DNA from: Campylobacterota bacterium
GTDB lineage: Bacteria > Campylobacterota > Campylobacteria > Campylobacterales > Sulfurovaceae
Direction: 5' to 3'
Length of the DNA: 39,242 nt
NCBI GenBank assembly: GCA_013607775.1
Contig: VCAW01000076.1
Location: forward strand, 1-39,242
Positions 18,627 to 27,575 of the stretch are shown here, one piece after another (position 1 is the stretch's first letter; each line of letters starts with the position of its first letter). Below the pieces are notes generated by a model. It had not been told where the DNA came from, ran no database searches, and worked only from the letters and a program-made list of their open reading frames with translations. The position numbers and the translations under genes are program-made.

Positions 18627-20980
18627 AGATATTCCCCTCTCCCACACATCAAAGTAAATTCACACCACTGACACTTCTGCAAGTCCTCACACTTTTCAGC
18701 TACAAAACGCTTAGTCTGTTTAAGTTCTACGATAACTTCTGCTAGGCGTTCATTTTTCTCATCAAGAGCCGTTATCTCTTCTATCTCTCCATTTTCAAAG
18801 AGTTTGACAAATACCAAATTAATATTTTGGTATTTACTTTGTAGCATCTGATGGTAGATACTCATCTGTAAGTCATTTAGCGTCTCTATGTTTCTTGTTT
18901 TCTGTGCCTCTTTGGTGCTACCGCTTTTGTAGTCTAGTGCCAAGGTATGGGTTGGGTTTTGGTCTATGCGGTCTATGCGTCCTTTAAATTGTAGTCCACC
19001 TATAATGCCTTGAAACTCTTTTTCTCTTTCTACTACTTTCCACTCTGCTTTAAAATGTGCTACTTGACTCTCAATGAAGCCTTTTAACTTCTCTTTCCAA
19101 AGTAGCTTTTTGTAGTTTGTTTGTGCATCTTCAAAAGGTAAAAGTGTGTCCAATAACACATCTAACTCTTTTTTCATCTCTTCTTGCGATGTATAAGCGT
19201 CTTTCTCTCTATACAGGTGGTCTAACAGGCTATGCAAAAATGCTCCCTCGTTTAGCTCCTCTTCGGGCTTGGCTTGTAGCTTTTGTATATAACGATAATA
19301 ATACTTACGTTTACAGTCTAAAAAGGTCTTCAAGCGTGAGGCTGACCAAGTGATATTGGTGGCATCAAAGGCTTCTACTACTGGATCATTTTGTTCTTTC
19401 AGCTGTGAAGGCTGGGCATAGAGCAGGTCAAACTGTGCCTGTGTCTGTTTGGCTTTATCCAGACCTAACTCATAGAGAAACTTAGAGGGTAATTTGTTGT
19501 CAGAGGTACTGTAGATGATACTTGCTTGTTTTGCTTGTTCTAGTAGTCGCTTATAGTATTGCTTTTGAAGCGCTTCTCTGTCATGTTTAGTAGGTAAGTT
19601 TGCAAAGGCTCTTACTTGAGAGTTTAGAAACTGGTCTTTGCTTGATGTAGCAGGCACTACACCCTCGTTAAAGTCTACGATGACCACACCTTCAAATGCC
19701 ACACCTCTTGTCTCAAGCACTCCCATGACAGTGACCAGTCCACCTCGGACATCATCCATCGTTACTTTACTTAATAACTTTAGCCATAAGAAGAGCCACT
19801 CTTTGAGAGGCATATCCTCAGCTTCTAGTACTTTGATGAAATGGAGGTACTTTTCATAGACACGTTCATTGTATTTCTCTTTTTTTTCTCCGTCTATCAG
19901 TGGAGTGTCATGTAGTCCTAACTTTTCTATCAGTAAAAAGAACTCACCTACGTCTGTTTTGCTACTCGCAGATAGTTTATCTATCTCTTCGATGTTAAAA
20001 CCATAACGCTCTAACAATTTTTTACTCTCATCCTCATGGCTTTGCCAATACCTATAAAGTGCTTCGAGTGATTTATAGATATGTCCATTGCTATAGTCAT
20101 ACCCCATGGCAAAGTTTAGGTTGTTGTGGGTGTCAAAAAGCGTAAAGTGTTCTTTAAAACTTTCATCAGGCAATATGAGTACGATATTTTCAGGGCTTAG
20201 TCCAGAAGCTACCATCTTCTCTATCTCTCTAAAAGCTACAGCTATCTGCTCTTCCCTCTCTTCTATCGCATACACCTTTGCATCTGTGTTTGCATCATTG
20301 GCTGTTGAAGTTAAGACTTTTTTATCACTCAATGAAAAATAGGTATGTGTATGATTAGGAAGTTTTATGCCTATACTCTCAAAGCGCTCTTGCATCTTTT
20401 GATTGAACTTACTCGTTGTGTAATATATGCTTAGTGGTACTTGTGTTGCTATCTCTTCTAAAAGTTGTAACTCAAAATGACTCAAATACCCCTCAAGGTG
20501 TATCTCTATACTTTCATAAGTATTTAAAAACCCATCATTGAGTCTATAATCATGTGGTACAAAAGCTTTGTCTGTAAACCCACGCTCTTCTAATAAGAGA
20601 TGATAATTAGATAACAAACGTTCGAGTATTTCAAGGTGTTTGCCAAACTCAGCATAAGCATCTGCCTCGGCTAAAGTATCAAAGCTCACATCTTCTGCTG
20701 AGAGTTCTTCAAAAAATTTAAACAGTGCATCACTTTTTGTAAAAAATCGTACCAAAGACAAGTCTAGTTTCAAATCTTCAAACGCATCAAAAGTAGCTGC
20801 TTTACGTAAAAGTAAAATACGTTGCAGTGGATCTACCTGTATTTTATTTTCAAGTAGTATGGCACGTTGTTCAAACTCATCCATACGCATAAGTGTAGGT
20901 AAAAAGCCATCTGTCTCTTTTTGATTTTGGCTCACTGTGCGTAATGCTCTTGAGGTGGGGTAAATATGGAGTGTGTTCAT
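18623..20980 (-). CDS. addB: AddB-like PD-(D/E)XK nuclease with Fe-S cysteines
   Basis: C-terminal FLDCKRKYYYRYIQ...GRIDRIDQNPTHTLALDYKSGS...CQWCEFTLMC; paired with addA; no Walker A seen at the N-terminus. Confidence 0.85.
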   Translation of the reverse strand: MNTLHIYPTSRALRTVSQNQKETDGFLPTLMRMDEFEQRAILLENKIQVDPLQRILLLRKAATFDAFEDLKLDLSLVRFFTKSDALFKFFEELSAEDVSFDTLAEADAYAEFGKHLEILERLLSNYHLLLEERGFTDKAFVPHDYRLNDGFLNTYESIEIHLEGYLSHFELQLLEEIATQVPLSIYYTTSKFNQKMQERFESIGIKLPNHTHTYFSLSDKKVLTSTANDANTDAKVYAIEEREEQIAVAFREIEKMVASGLSPENIVLILPDESFKEHFTLFDTHNNLNFAMGYDYSNGHIYKSLEALYRYWQSHEDESKKLLERYGFNIEEIDKLSASSKTDVGEFFLLIEKLGLHDTPLIDGEKKEKYNERVYEKYLHFIKVLEAEDMPLKEWLFLWLKLLSKVTMDDVRGGLVTVMGVLETRGVAFEGVVIVDFNEGVVPATSSKDQFLNSQVRAFANLPTKHDREALQKQYYKRLLEQAKQASIIYSTSDNKLPSKFLYELGLDKAKQTQAQFDLLYAQPSQLKEQNDPVVEAFDATNITWSASRLKTFLDCKRKYYYRYIQKLQAKPEEELNEGAFLHSLLDHLYREKDAYTSQEEMKKELDVLLDTLLPFEDAQTNYKKLLWKEKLKGFIESQVAHFKAEWKVVEREKEFQGIIGGLQFKGRIDRIDQNPTHTLALDYKSGSTKEAQKTRNIETLNDLQMSIYHQMLQSKYQNINLVFVKLFENGEIEEITALDEKNERLAEVIVELKQTKRFVAEKCEDLQKCQWCEFTLMCGRGEYL

Positions 20981-21047
20981 GTGAAAGATTATAACATAGT
21001 TGTAGGGTGCGTTTGCTAACGCACCTTGAATTTTGGTTGAATATATA

Positions 21048-21623
21048 TTACGGTTTTAAATAGGCTCTCTCTTCTGCATATCCTACAGAATTATCATCTA
21101 TTTTTGCACGAAACTGCAAAGTATATCTACCAGGTTTTTGTATATCAATACTAGGTGTAACATACATACCATTTTTAAAAGGCACCTCTTCTATCATTAC
21201 ATCGTCCTTTACAGTATGCGGACGTGTAAGTAAGAAGCTTACTTTTGCATTGGAAACAACAGTACCATCTTTTTTAGTCACAGTGTATGAAAAATGATTC
21301 TCACCTTTACTTAGTGTCACAGCATTGGGTTGAGGAATTTTAGAATTTATATTATCTGTCATTACCATCATCTTCACATTATTGAGTTTGATAGTATACG
21401 TTTTGTCAAAAGCATGTTTTTTTTCTAAAATATCGTTGATACCCAAATCTGCCTGCTGATACTTTAACATATATTCATTGACCTCTTGCACAGGCATCTG
21501 TACAGCATGTTTCACTGTCCAGTATCCTAAGGTAATACCTATGAGCAAAAAACCTAAAATCATATGAGGCCAATAGGTTTTTTCGCTCTTGTTATCTATC
21601 TTACTGTTCATTTTGTTATTCAT
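21048..21623 (-). CDS. FixH-family-like membrane protein
   Basis: One N-terminal TM then Ig-like domain (KVSFLLTRPHTVKDD...NGMYVTPSIDIQKPGRYTLQFRAKIDD); next to the cco operon. Confidence 0.7.
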   Translation of the reverse strand: MNNKMNSKIDNKSEKTYWPHMILGFLLIGITLGYWTVKHAVQMPVQEVNEYMLKYQQADLGINDILEKKHAFDKTYTIKLNNVKMMVMTDNINSKIPQPNAVTLSKGENHFSYTVTKKDGTVVSNAKVSFLLTRPHTVKDDVMIEEVPFKNGMYVTPSIDIQKPGRYTLQFRAKIDDNSVGYAEERAYLKP

Positions 21624-22287
21624 CCATTTGCCTGCTTTTCATTTTTAACCACATTGGTCTAAATATAAATATCCATAATACTATCAATGTACCCGTATAG
21701 ACAAGTACTCTCAATATAGTGAGCATTAAACCCATCTCATCGGGAATTGTATTGGTTAATTTTATGCCTTTAGCCTGTGCCAATTCATCTGCAAGCTCTG
21801 AGTATGCTTGTACAATACCCACATTAAACTTTGCCTCATCTGTATTGCTATCTTTCAGTGCGACTACCTCTATAGCAGCATTGCGCACCTTATCATAATC
21901 ATACATCTTTTTTACATCTGCCGAAGAAGGGATAATACCTATCCTGCCTCTCTCTTGGGCTTTGGCTATTATCGTTGCATAAGGAGCAAAGATAAACAAT
22001 ACATATGGCTTACTTAACTTTGCTTCATACTGTTTACTATACTCTACTAAATTAAATCTCTCTGGAAAATGCTCATTGGTCGCAACAATATAGGCATGTA
22101 CACCTGTTTTTTCTTCAAGTTCTTGACCAATAGTATCTATAAGTTTTGAAGCTTCTAAATTAACAAGATCATTTCTTATAAGGTGTGTTGAGAGTTGTTC
22201 TGCATTGAGTAGAAGGGGTAGTAAACATAAAGCAAGTATGGCAAAAACCCCTTTAAAAGAGGTTGCCCCTAACTTTGCTTTATTCAT
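21616..22287 (-). CDS. TPM-domain-like membrane protein
   Basis: Signal peptide, NDLVNLEASKLIDTIGQELEEKTGVHAYIVA region resembling TPM_phosphatase domains, C-terminal TM. Confidence 0.5.
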   Translation of the reverse strand: MNKAKLGATSFKGVFAILALCLLPLLLNAEQLSTHLIRNDLVNLEASKLIDTIGQELEEKTGVHAYIVATNEHFPERFNLVEYSKQYEAKLSKPYVLFIFAPYATIIAKAQERGRIGIIPSSADVKKMYDYDKVRNAAIEVVALKDSNTDEAKFNVGIVQAYSELADELAQAKGIKLTNTIPDEMGLMLTILRVLVYTGTLIVLWIFIFRPMWLKMKSRQMDE

Positions 22288-22288
22288 A

Positions 22289-22396
22289 TTAACCTACATA
22301 TAAAAGGTTTGTATTCGCTGTAAGTGACAAATAAATTGCTGCAACTGCTGCAAATGCCAAACATGCAATAAGTATCTTATCCATATATTTAATCAT
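22289..22396 (-). CDS. Uncalled 35-aa single-TM small protein in cco operon
   Basis: ATG overlaps DUF4006 gene stop (TAATG); translation MIKYMDKILIACLAFAAVAAIYLSLTANTNLLYVG*. Confidence 0.7.
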   Translation of the reverse strand: MIKYMDKILIACLAFAAVAAIYLSLTANTNLLYVG

Positions 22397-22632
22397 TATT
22401 TATCCTTTTTAGGTGATTGGAACGAGTAATTCCAATTATCTGTCGAGTTCATTTTAAGATTGTTTATATCTCTAATTGGTGCAGGATCATAAGGATTCAC
22501 TGCAGCTTTTTGCTGCACGAGAACCGCTTGTGACATAAGTACTGCCCAAATAAAGAGAAGTCCTAAAATCGAAATCAAAACCCCAAAGATACCATGAAAT
22601 CCAAATAGGGATCTTTTTGTATTTTCTGCCAT
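22396..22632 (-). CDS. DUF4006-like small membrane protein of the cbb3 oxidase locus
   Basis: LFGFHGIFGVLISILGLLFIWAVLMSQAVLVQQKAAVNPYDP, directly downstream of ccoP. Confidence 0.7.
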   Translation of the reverse strand: MAENTKRSLFGFHGIFGVLISILGLLFIWAVLMSQAVLVQQKAAVNPYDPAPIRDINNLKMNSTDNWNYSFQSPKKDK

Positions 22633-22641
22633 AATCTCTCC

Positions 22642-23523
22642 TTAGTTTGCTAAAGACTGAACATAAGCAGTCAATGCTTTTTCTTGTACTGGTGTAATCA
22701 GTGTACTAAATGCTGGCATTCTACCGATTTTACCTTTTTTACCGTTAGCCAAAGTATTATGAATATCATAAGCATTAATACTTGGAGCTACCATAGGCAT
22801 ACCTTCACCATTTTCACCGTGACAGCTTGCACATGCTGCAAATGCTGCTGGTTTTTCACCTTTTAAGCCACCTGCAACATAGGCTGCAATTGCTTCGGCA
22901 TCTGCACCAGACGCCATACCTGCAGGCATACCACCAGGGAATGCTGCTAAAGCATTTTGTCCATTGTTAATAATATTGAGTACTTCAGCTTTTGAACGGT
23001 GTGTTGTAAAGTCTTGCGCTCTACCAGAAAGTCCATCACCTGTTGCACCATGACATTGTTGACACTGTACCAAGAAGATAGATTCACCCATCTCTTTAAG
23101 TGTAGCTGCATCATCTGTTTTATGTTTCTCTTCAAACTTTTTATTGTATGCAAGTACTTCTTCATTGTATTCACCAATCTGGCTATATGCATTTACAGGG
23201 TAACCAAATAAACCATACCACATTGACCACATAAATACTGCCAAGAATGAGTATGCCCATCCTGATGGCAATTCATTTTCATACTCTCCAATACCATCCC
23301 AGTTTTCATCTGCAAGTTGTCCACTTGCAGTATCTGTTTTCATCTGGTTAATATATTTAACCGAAACTGCTGCCGTGATGACTGCAATTGCAATCGCCCC
23401 TGCCATTGTCAGTGCATTCACTGAATCAGCAAAGATATCAATATCCAAGCTCATTACCACAGCAATTGTTGCAATCACCAAGATTGCTGCAAATGCTAAT
23501 GATTTTATCATTAATCCATTCAT
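22642..23523 (-). CDS. ccoP: cbb3-type cytochrome c oxidase diheme subunit III
   Basis: Two CxxCH (CQQCH, CASCH), N-terminal TM, operon ccoNOQP. Confidence 0.95.
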   Translation of the reverse strand: MNGLMIKSLAFAAILVIATIAVVMSLDIDIFADSVNALTMAGAIAIAVITAAVSVKYINQMKTDTASGQLADENWDGIGEYENELPSGWAYSFLAVFMWSMWYGLFGYPVNAYSQIGEYNEEVLAYNKKFEEKHKTDDAATLKEMGESIFLVQCQQCHGATGDGLSGRAQDFTTHRSKAEVLNIINNGQNALAAFPGGMPAGMASGADAEAIAAYVAGGLKGEKPAAFAACASCHGENGEGMPMVAPSINAYDIHNTLANGKKGKIGRMPAFSTLITPVQEKALTAYVQSLAN

Positions 23524-23735
23524 TTATTCTCCTCCTTATATCTCTGAGACGCTGGCTTATCTTCTACAGGTGTACTTGTGATTTCATCATCAAGTGCAAT
23601 ATTCCCATATTTTTCATAATCACGCTCACCTTTTTTTTCCGATCTGTATAGGTGTATAATATACCCATACAGCATAATCACCAAGAAAAGGGTCATAACG
23701 AAACTTGCATAACCTTGTAGTTCACTTATGCCCAT
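23520..23735 (-). CDS. ccoQ: cbb3 oxidase subunit CcoQ
   Basis: Short single-TM ORF between ccoO and ccoP. Confidence 0.85.
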   Translation of the reverse strand: MGISELQGYASFVMTLFLVIMLYGYIIHLYRSEKKGERDYEKYGNIALDDEITSTPVEDKPASQRYKEENK

Positions 23736-23745
23736 TTTTCTTTCC

Positions 23746-24411
23746 TTACTTTAAACTGTTAAGATAAGCGATAAGTGCTACAACTTCAGGTACTTTACCT
23801 TCAGATATAGCAGCTTTTACTCTCTCATCTTTCATATCAGCAGCAATTTTTTTCGCTTCTTCTAAAACAGTTGGCTTATATGCTTCCCATGCCTCTTTCC
23901 CGCTTTTGATTTCAGGACCATAAGGTGTATGGAATACATTTTTAACTGTTACAGCTTCTGCATATGCTGTTTCAATATCAGCAATATTTTCAAACTGGTG
24001 ATCATACGCAGGCATAATTGAACCTGGTACGATTTTCGGAGGGTTTTTCATATGTGCCTCATGCCAATCTGTTGTACGGTAGTTACCGATACGGTGTAAG
24101 TCTGGACCTGTTCTTTTAGATCCCCAAAGGAATGGTCTATCATAAGCATACTCACCAGAAAGTGAGTAGTCACCATAACGGTCAGTCTCAGATTTAAATG
24201 GACGAATCAATTGTGAGTGACACGCCATACAGTTGTCTTTTTTATATACTTCTTTACCTGCAAGTTGAAGCACAGTACGTGGCTTCATATCTACTAACGG
24301 TCTACCAGCTTTCGCAAAGTTTGGCACGATCTCGATGAGACCGGCAAATGAAATAACAATCGATATCGCCGCAGCGAAGAAGAATGGGTTTTTTTCTAAC
24401 CAATGAAACAT
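23746..24411 (-). CDS. ccoO: cbb3 oxidase subunit II (monoheme)
   Basis: KDNCMACHSQLIRPFKSETDRYGDYSLSGEYAYDRPFLWGSKRTGPDLHR. Confidence 0.97.
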   Translation of the reverse strand: MFHWLEKNPFFFAAAISIVISFAGLIEIVPNFAKAGRPLVDMKPRTVLQLAGKEVYKKDNCMACHSQLIRPFKSETDRYGDYSLSGEYAYDRPFLWGSKRTGPDLHRIGNYRTTDWHEAHMKNPPKIVPGSIMPAYDHQFENIADIETAYAEAVTVKNVFHTPYGPEIKSGKEAWEAYKPTVLEEAKKIAADMKDERVKAAISEGKVPEVVALIAYLNSLK

Positions 24412-24426
24412 AATAATCTACCTCCC

Positions 24427-25893
24427 TTAAGCCATAGGTGATCTAAACTGTGGCTCTTCAGATAGTTCTCTACCTGCAGTCATAGTTTTATAAATATTGT
24501 AAGCGAACATAATGAAACCTACAAGGTACATTACACCTGAAAGTGCTCTAATCGCATAGTAAGGGTGAAGTACTGTAACTGTATCGATAAATGAATACAT
24601 TAAGTTACCATACTCATCCACTGCTCTCCACATCATACCTTGAGTAATACCTGCAATCCACATAGATGTGAAGTAAAGTACAACCGCAGTTGTTTGAAGC
24701 CAGAATTGTGCTTCCATAAGTTTTTTAGAGTAAATTTCTCTTTTAAACATACGTGGAGCCATATGGAAGATAGCTGCCATAATCATAAATACAACCCAAC
24801 CAAGTACACCATCATGAACGTGCCCAGGAATCCAGTCTGTAAAGTGTGCAATCGCATTAACAGATTTAATCGCTTGAATTGGTCCTTCAATAGTTGACAA
24901 CATGTAGAATGTTGATGCAAGTACCATAAACTTAATCAATGGATTATCGGTCAATTGGTTCCACTCACCTTTCATAGTAAGAAGCATGTTAATCGCTGAA
25001 CCCCATGAAGGCAAGATAAGTACTACAGAGAACGCAGAACCCATTGTTTGCATCCAATCTGGAACTGTTGACCATAACAGGTGGTGTGAACCAGCCCAAA
25101 GGTAAACGAACATAAGTCCCCAGAAAGAAAGAAGTGACAATTTGTAAGAATAAATCGCTTGTCCAGACTCTTTTGGAAGGAAGTAATAAATCATACCAAC
25201 AATTGGCACAGTAAATCCAAATGCAACCGCATTGTGTCCATACCACCATTGTACGAGAGCATCATTTGTTCCTGCATAGATAGATACTGAGTGTACAGGG
25301 TTACCTAATCCACCAGATGTAAAATATGTTGGAATTTCCATGTTGTTGAAAAGGTAAAGCATAGCTACACCCAAGAAACAAGCTAGGTAATACCATACAG
25401 AGATGTAAAGTGCTTTTTCTCTTCTGATACCGATTAGTCCCATAATACCAACACCCCAAAGTACCCAAATAAGTACAACTACGACGTCAAATGGCCACTC
25501 ATACTGTGCATACTCTTTAGAAGTAGAGTATCCAAGAAGAAGTGAAACAGTCGCTGCTAAAGCACCTACAAAGTAAAGCCAAAACTGGATGTTTCCAAGT
25601 ACCATTAAGAACTTAGATTCAGCGATACTTACTTTAAGTACTCTCTGTCCCAAGTAAAACCAAGTAGCAAAAATTCCAGAAACTGTAAATCCAAATACCA
25701 CAGTGTTTGTGTGAACTGGTCTAAGTCTTGAGAATGTTCCGTACTCTCCTAGTAAGTAGTTTAATTCAGGAAATGCTAATTGTGCGGCTATAATAGTACC
25801 GATCAACATACCTAAAAATCCAAACAAAATAGTTAAAAAAGTAAACTTTTTTGCTAATGAATAATCATATTCCAATGCTGCGTTTGATTGCAT
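24427..25893 (-). CDS. ccoN: cbb3 oxidase catalytic subunit I
   Basis: RPVHTNTVVFGF; WWYGHNAVAFGFTVP; ISGHVHDG-like IPGHVHDGVLGW; operon order. Confidence 0.97.
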   Translation of the reverse strand: MQSNAALEYDYSLAKKFTFLTILFGFLGMLIGTIIAAQLAFPELNYLLGEYGTFSRLRPVHTNTVVFGFTVSGIFATWFYLGQRVLKVSIAESKFLMVLGNIQFWLYFVGALAATVSLLLGYSTSKEYAQYEWPFDVVVVLIWVLWGVGIMGLIGIRREKALYISVWYYLACFLGVAMLYLFNNMEIPTYFTSGGLGNPVHSVSIYAGTNDALVQWWYGHNAVAFGFTVPIVGMIYYFLPKESGQAIYSYKLSLLSFWGLMFVYLWAGSHHLLWSTVPDWMQTMGSAFSVVLILPSWGSAINMLLTMKGEWNQLTDNPLIKFMVLASTFYMLSTIEGPIQAIKSVNAIAHFTDWIPGHVHDGVLGWVVFMIMAAIFHMAPRMFKREIYSKKLMEAQFWLQTTAVVLYFTSMWIAGITQGMMWRAVDEYGNLMYSFIDTVTVLHPYYAIRALSGVMYLVGFIMFAYNIYKTMTAGRELSEEPQFRSPMA

Positions 25894-25973
25894 GCATACC
25901 CCCTTGTATAATTTCTATGTCGTAAAATTACAACATTCAATAATAATTATAAGATGTTTTGTAGCTCAATTGC

Positions 25974-25987
25974 TTAATCTATATCAA
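25974..25987. promoter_or_regulatory. FNR/CRP-family-box-like site upstream of ccoN (one mismatch)
   Basis: TTAATCTATATCAA; reverse complement TTGAT-ATAG-ATTAA compared with TTGAT-N4-ATCAA; 81 bp upstream of the ccoN start. Confidence 0.45.
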
Positions 25988-26125
25988 GAAATTGGGGGAA
26001 AGTTACATATTGTAGTAGTTTGAACATAATGACGCATTATAGTTGTTATTATTTCATCGAAAAATAGTTATTTTTAATCAAAATAATTGATATTAATAGG
26101 AGGATTATACTCCTATTTTAGATAC

Positions 26126-26638
26126 TTAACGAGGATTCATTCTTTCAAAAAGTTCACTATTTTCTTCTTGCATCTTAGAAAAATGCTCTTTCATCTCGAT
26201 TTCAAATTCTTTTTCATCAAGATTTTTACTTAACAGTTCATTATAGACATTCATAAAATTTGAATATGGTGATGCACCTGATGAAAGTATTTGTTTTAAT
26301 TCAACAGTAGGAAATAAAGCATTCCATGATGGAGTAATTTGTCTTAATACTTTATTATTATTGATAAATGTAAGTGCCACTATCACAATCATAACCATAG
26401 ATAAAAAAACAATATAAAAAATAATGGCTTGCGCGATACCCAGCATACCAAATATTTTAGGATTAAATATACCAATATATAGCAATATAGGCAAAGAGAT
26501 AAAAAAAGCTTTTATCCATTTGGAACCTATGCCTCCAAGAGGTGTTTGATCAAATATAAATCTTTTTTTTGCTTGATTTTTTTTAACTTTATAGAGTGTT
26601 GACAACATGGTTTTTAATGAAAATGTTTCTTCTTTCAC
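26126..26638 (-). CDS. Hypothetical two-TM membrane protein between the two oxidase operons
   Basis: 170-aa ORF with hydrophobic segments AFFISLPILLYIGIF and AQAIIFYIVFLSMVMIVIVALTF. Confidence 0.55.
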   Translation of the reverse strand: MKEETFSLKTMLSTLYKVKKNQAKKRFIFDQTPLGGIGSKWIKAFFISLPILLYIGIFNPKIFGMLGIAQAIIFYIVFLSMVMIVIVALTFINNNKVLRQITPSWNALFPTVELKQILSSGASPYSNFMNVYNELLSKNLDEKEFEIEMKEHFSKMQEENSELFERMNPR

Positions 26639-26711
26639 AAGAAATCCTTTAAGAATATAAATAGTAGAAGTATTATAGAGAGTAGAACCAAAGCCTTAGC
26701 TTCGATTCAAG

Positions 26712-27575
26712 TTATGATATATGATGTTTAATGTATTCATCAATACTTAGAAGAATGATAATACCTAAAAAGGCTGCATTAATCTTCCAAAACACAGCAC
26801 GTGCATTTTTAAGTTGAAAATTCTCTTTCAAAAGCTCAAATGCAGAGATAAATGCCCATATACCCACCAATATACTTAATAGTATGGTAATTGTATATGG
26901 TTGATATACCCAAACCAAAAAGATACCCGCTTGGATGGTAAATATAAGCCACACAAACGTAAGTCTTTGCAGACTTGCCTGACCAAAGAGACGCATCGCT
27001 GTAGGATACCCTCCGTCTTTATAGTCTCCATGAAAGAGCATGACCAGTAACCAGAAGTGTGGTACCTGCCAGATAAAGAAGTAAAGTGCCAAAGCAATAA
27101 ACTCTAACTCCATCAAAGTATGCCCTGCTACCAACCATCCAATAGCTGGAGGGATGACACCAAGTATTGCCCCCGGAACCACTGCAAGTGCTGATTTTTT
27201 CTTCAACGGTGTATACATAGCGTTATACCAAATAAAGGCAAACATAAAGATATTTACACCAGTGAAGCCTAACAAACTATAAATGAGTATAAAAGACATA
27301 AGAATTAAAACCGCACCAATAATAAGTCCAGTTCGAGGAGTCATACGTCCAGAAGCGATGGGACGGTTTTTTGTTCTTTCCATTTTGGCATCAGATTTGT
27401 ACTCTTGTACTTGATTGAGTGTCGAAACACCCATGGCTACAAGAAGTACGGCAAATGTTGCCAAAAGCATATCTACTCCAACCTCTCCCTTTGCCATAAC
27501 ATAGGCAAAGAGTGCGGAGAGACTCACCGCAAAAGAGAGGACGAACTTTGTAACGATAAAAAAATCTTTTATCAT
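26712..27575 (-). CDS. ctaB: Protoheme IX farnesyltransferase (heme O synthase)
   Basis: UbiA-type: TLNQVQEYKSDAKMERTKNRPIASGRM; WQVPHFWLL...DYKDGGYPTAM. Confidence 0.95.
   Translation of the reverse strand: MIKDFFIVTKFVLSFAVSLSALFAYVMAKGEVGVDMLLATFAVLLVAMGVSTLNQVQEYKSDAKMERTKNRPIASGRMTPRTGLIIGAVLILMSFILIYSLLGFTGVNIFMFAFIWYNAMYTPLKKKSALAVVPGAILGVIPPAIGWLVAGHTLMELEFIALALYFFIWQVPHFWLLVMLFHGDYKDGGYPTAMRLFGQASLQRLTFVWLIFTIQAGIFLVWVYQPYTITILLSILVGIWAFISAFELLKENFQLKNARAVFWKINAAFLGIIILLSIDEYIKHHIS

Noticed and set aside
26076-26094. TAATCAA-AATAA-TTGATAT palindrome near the 26126-26638 gene
   Set aside because: Half-sites are in reversed order relative to an FNR box with 5-nt spacing, and it lies downstream of the gene; likely chance in an AT-rich intergenic region
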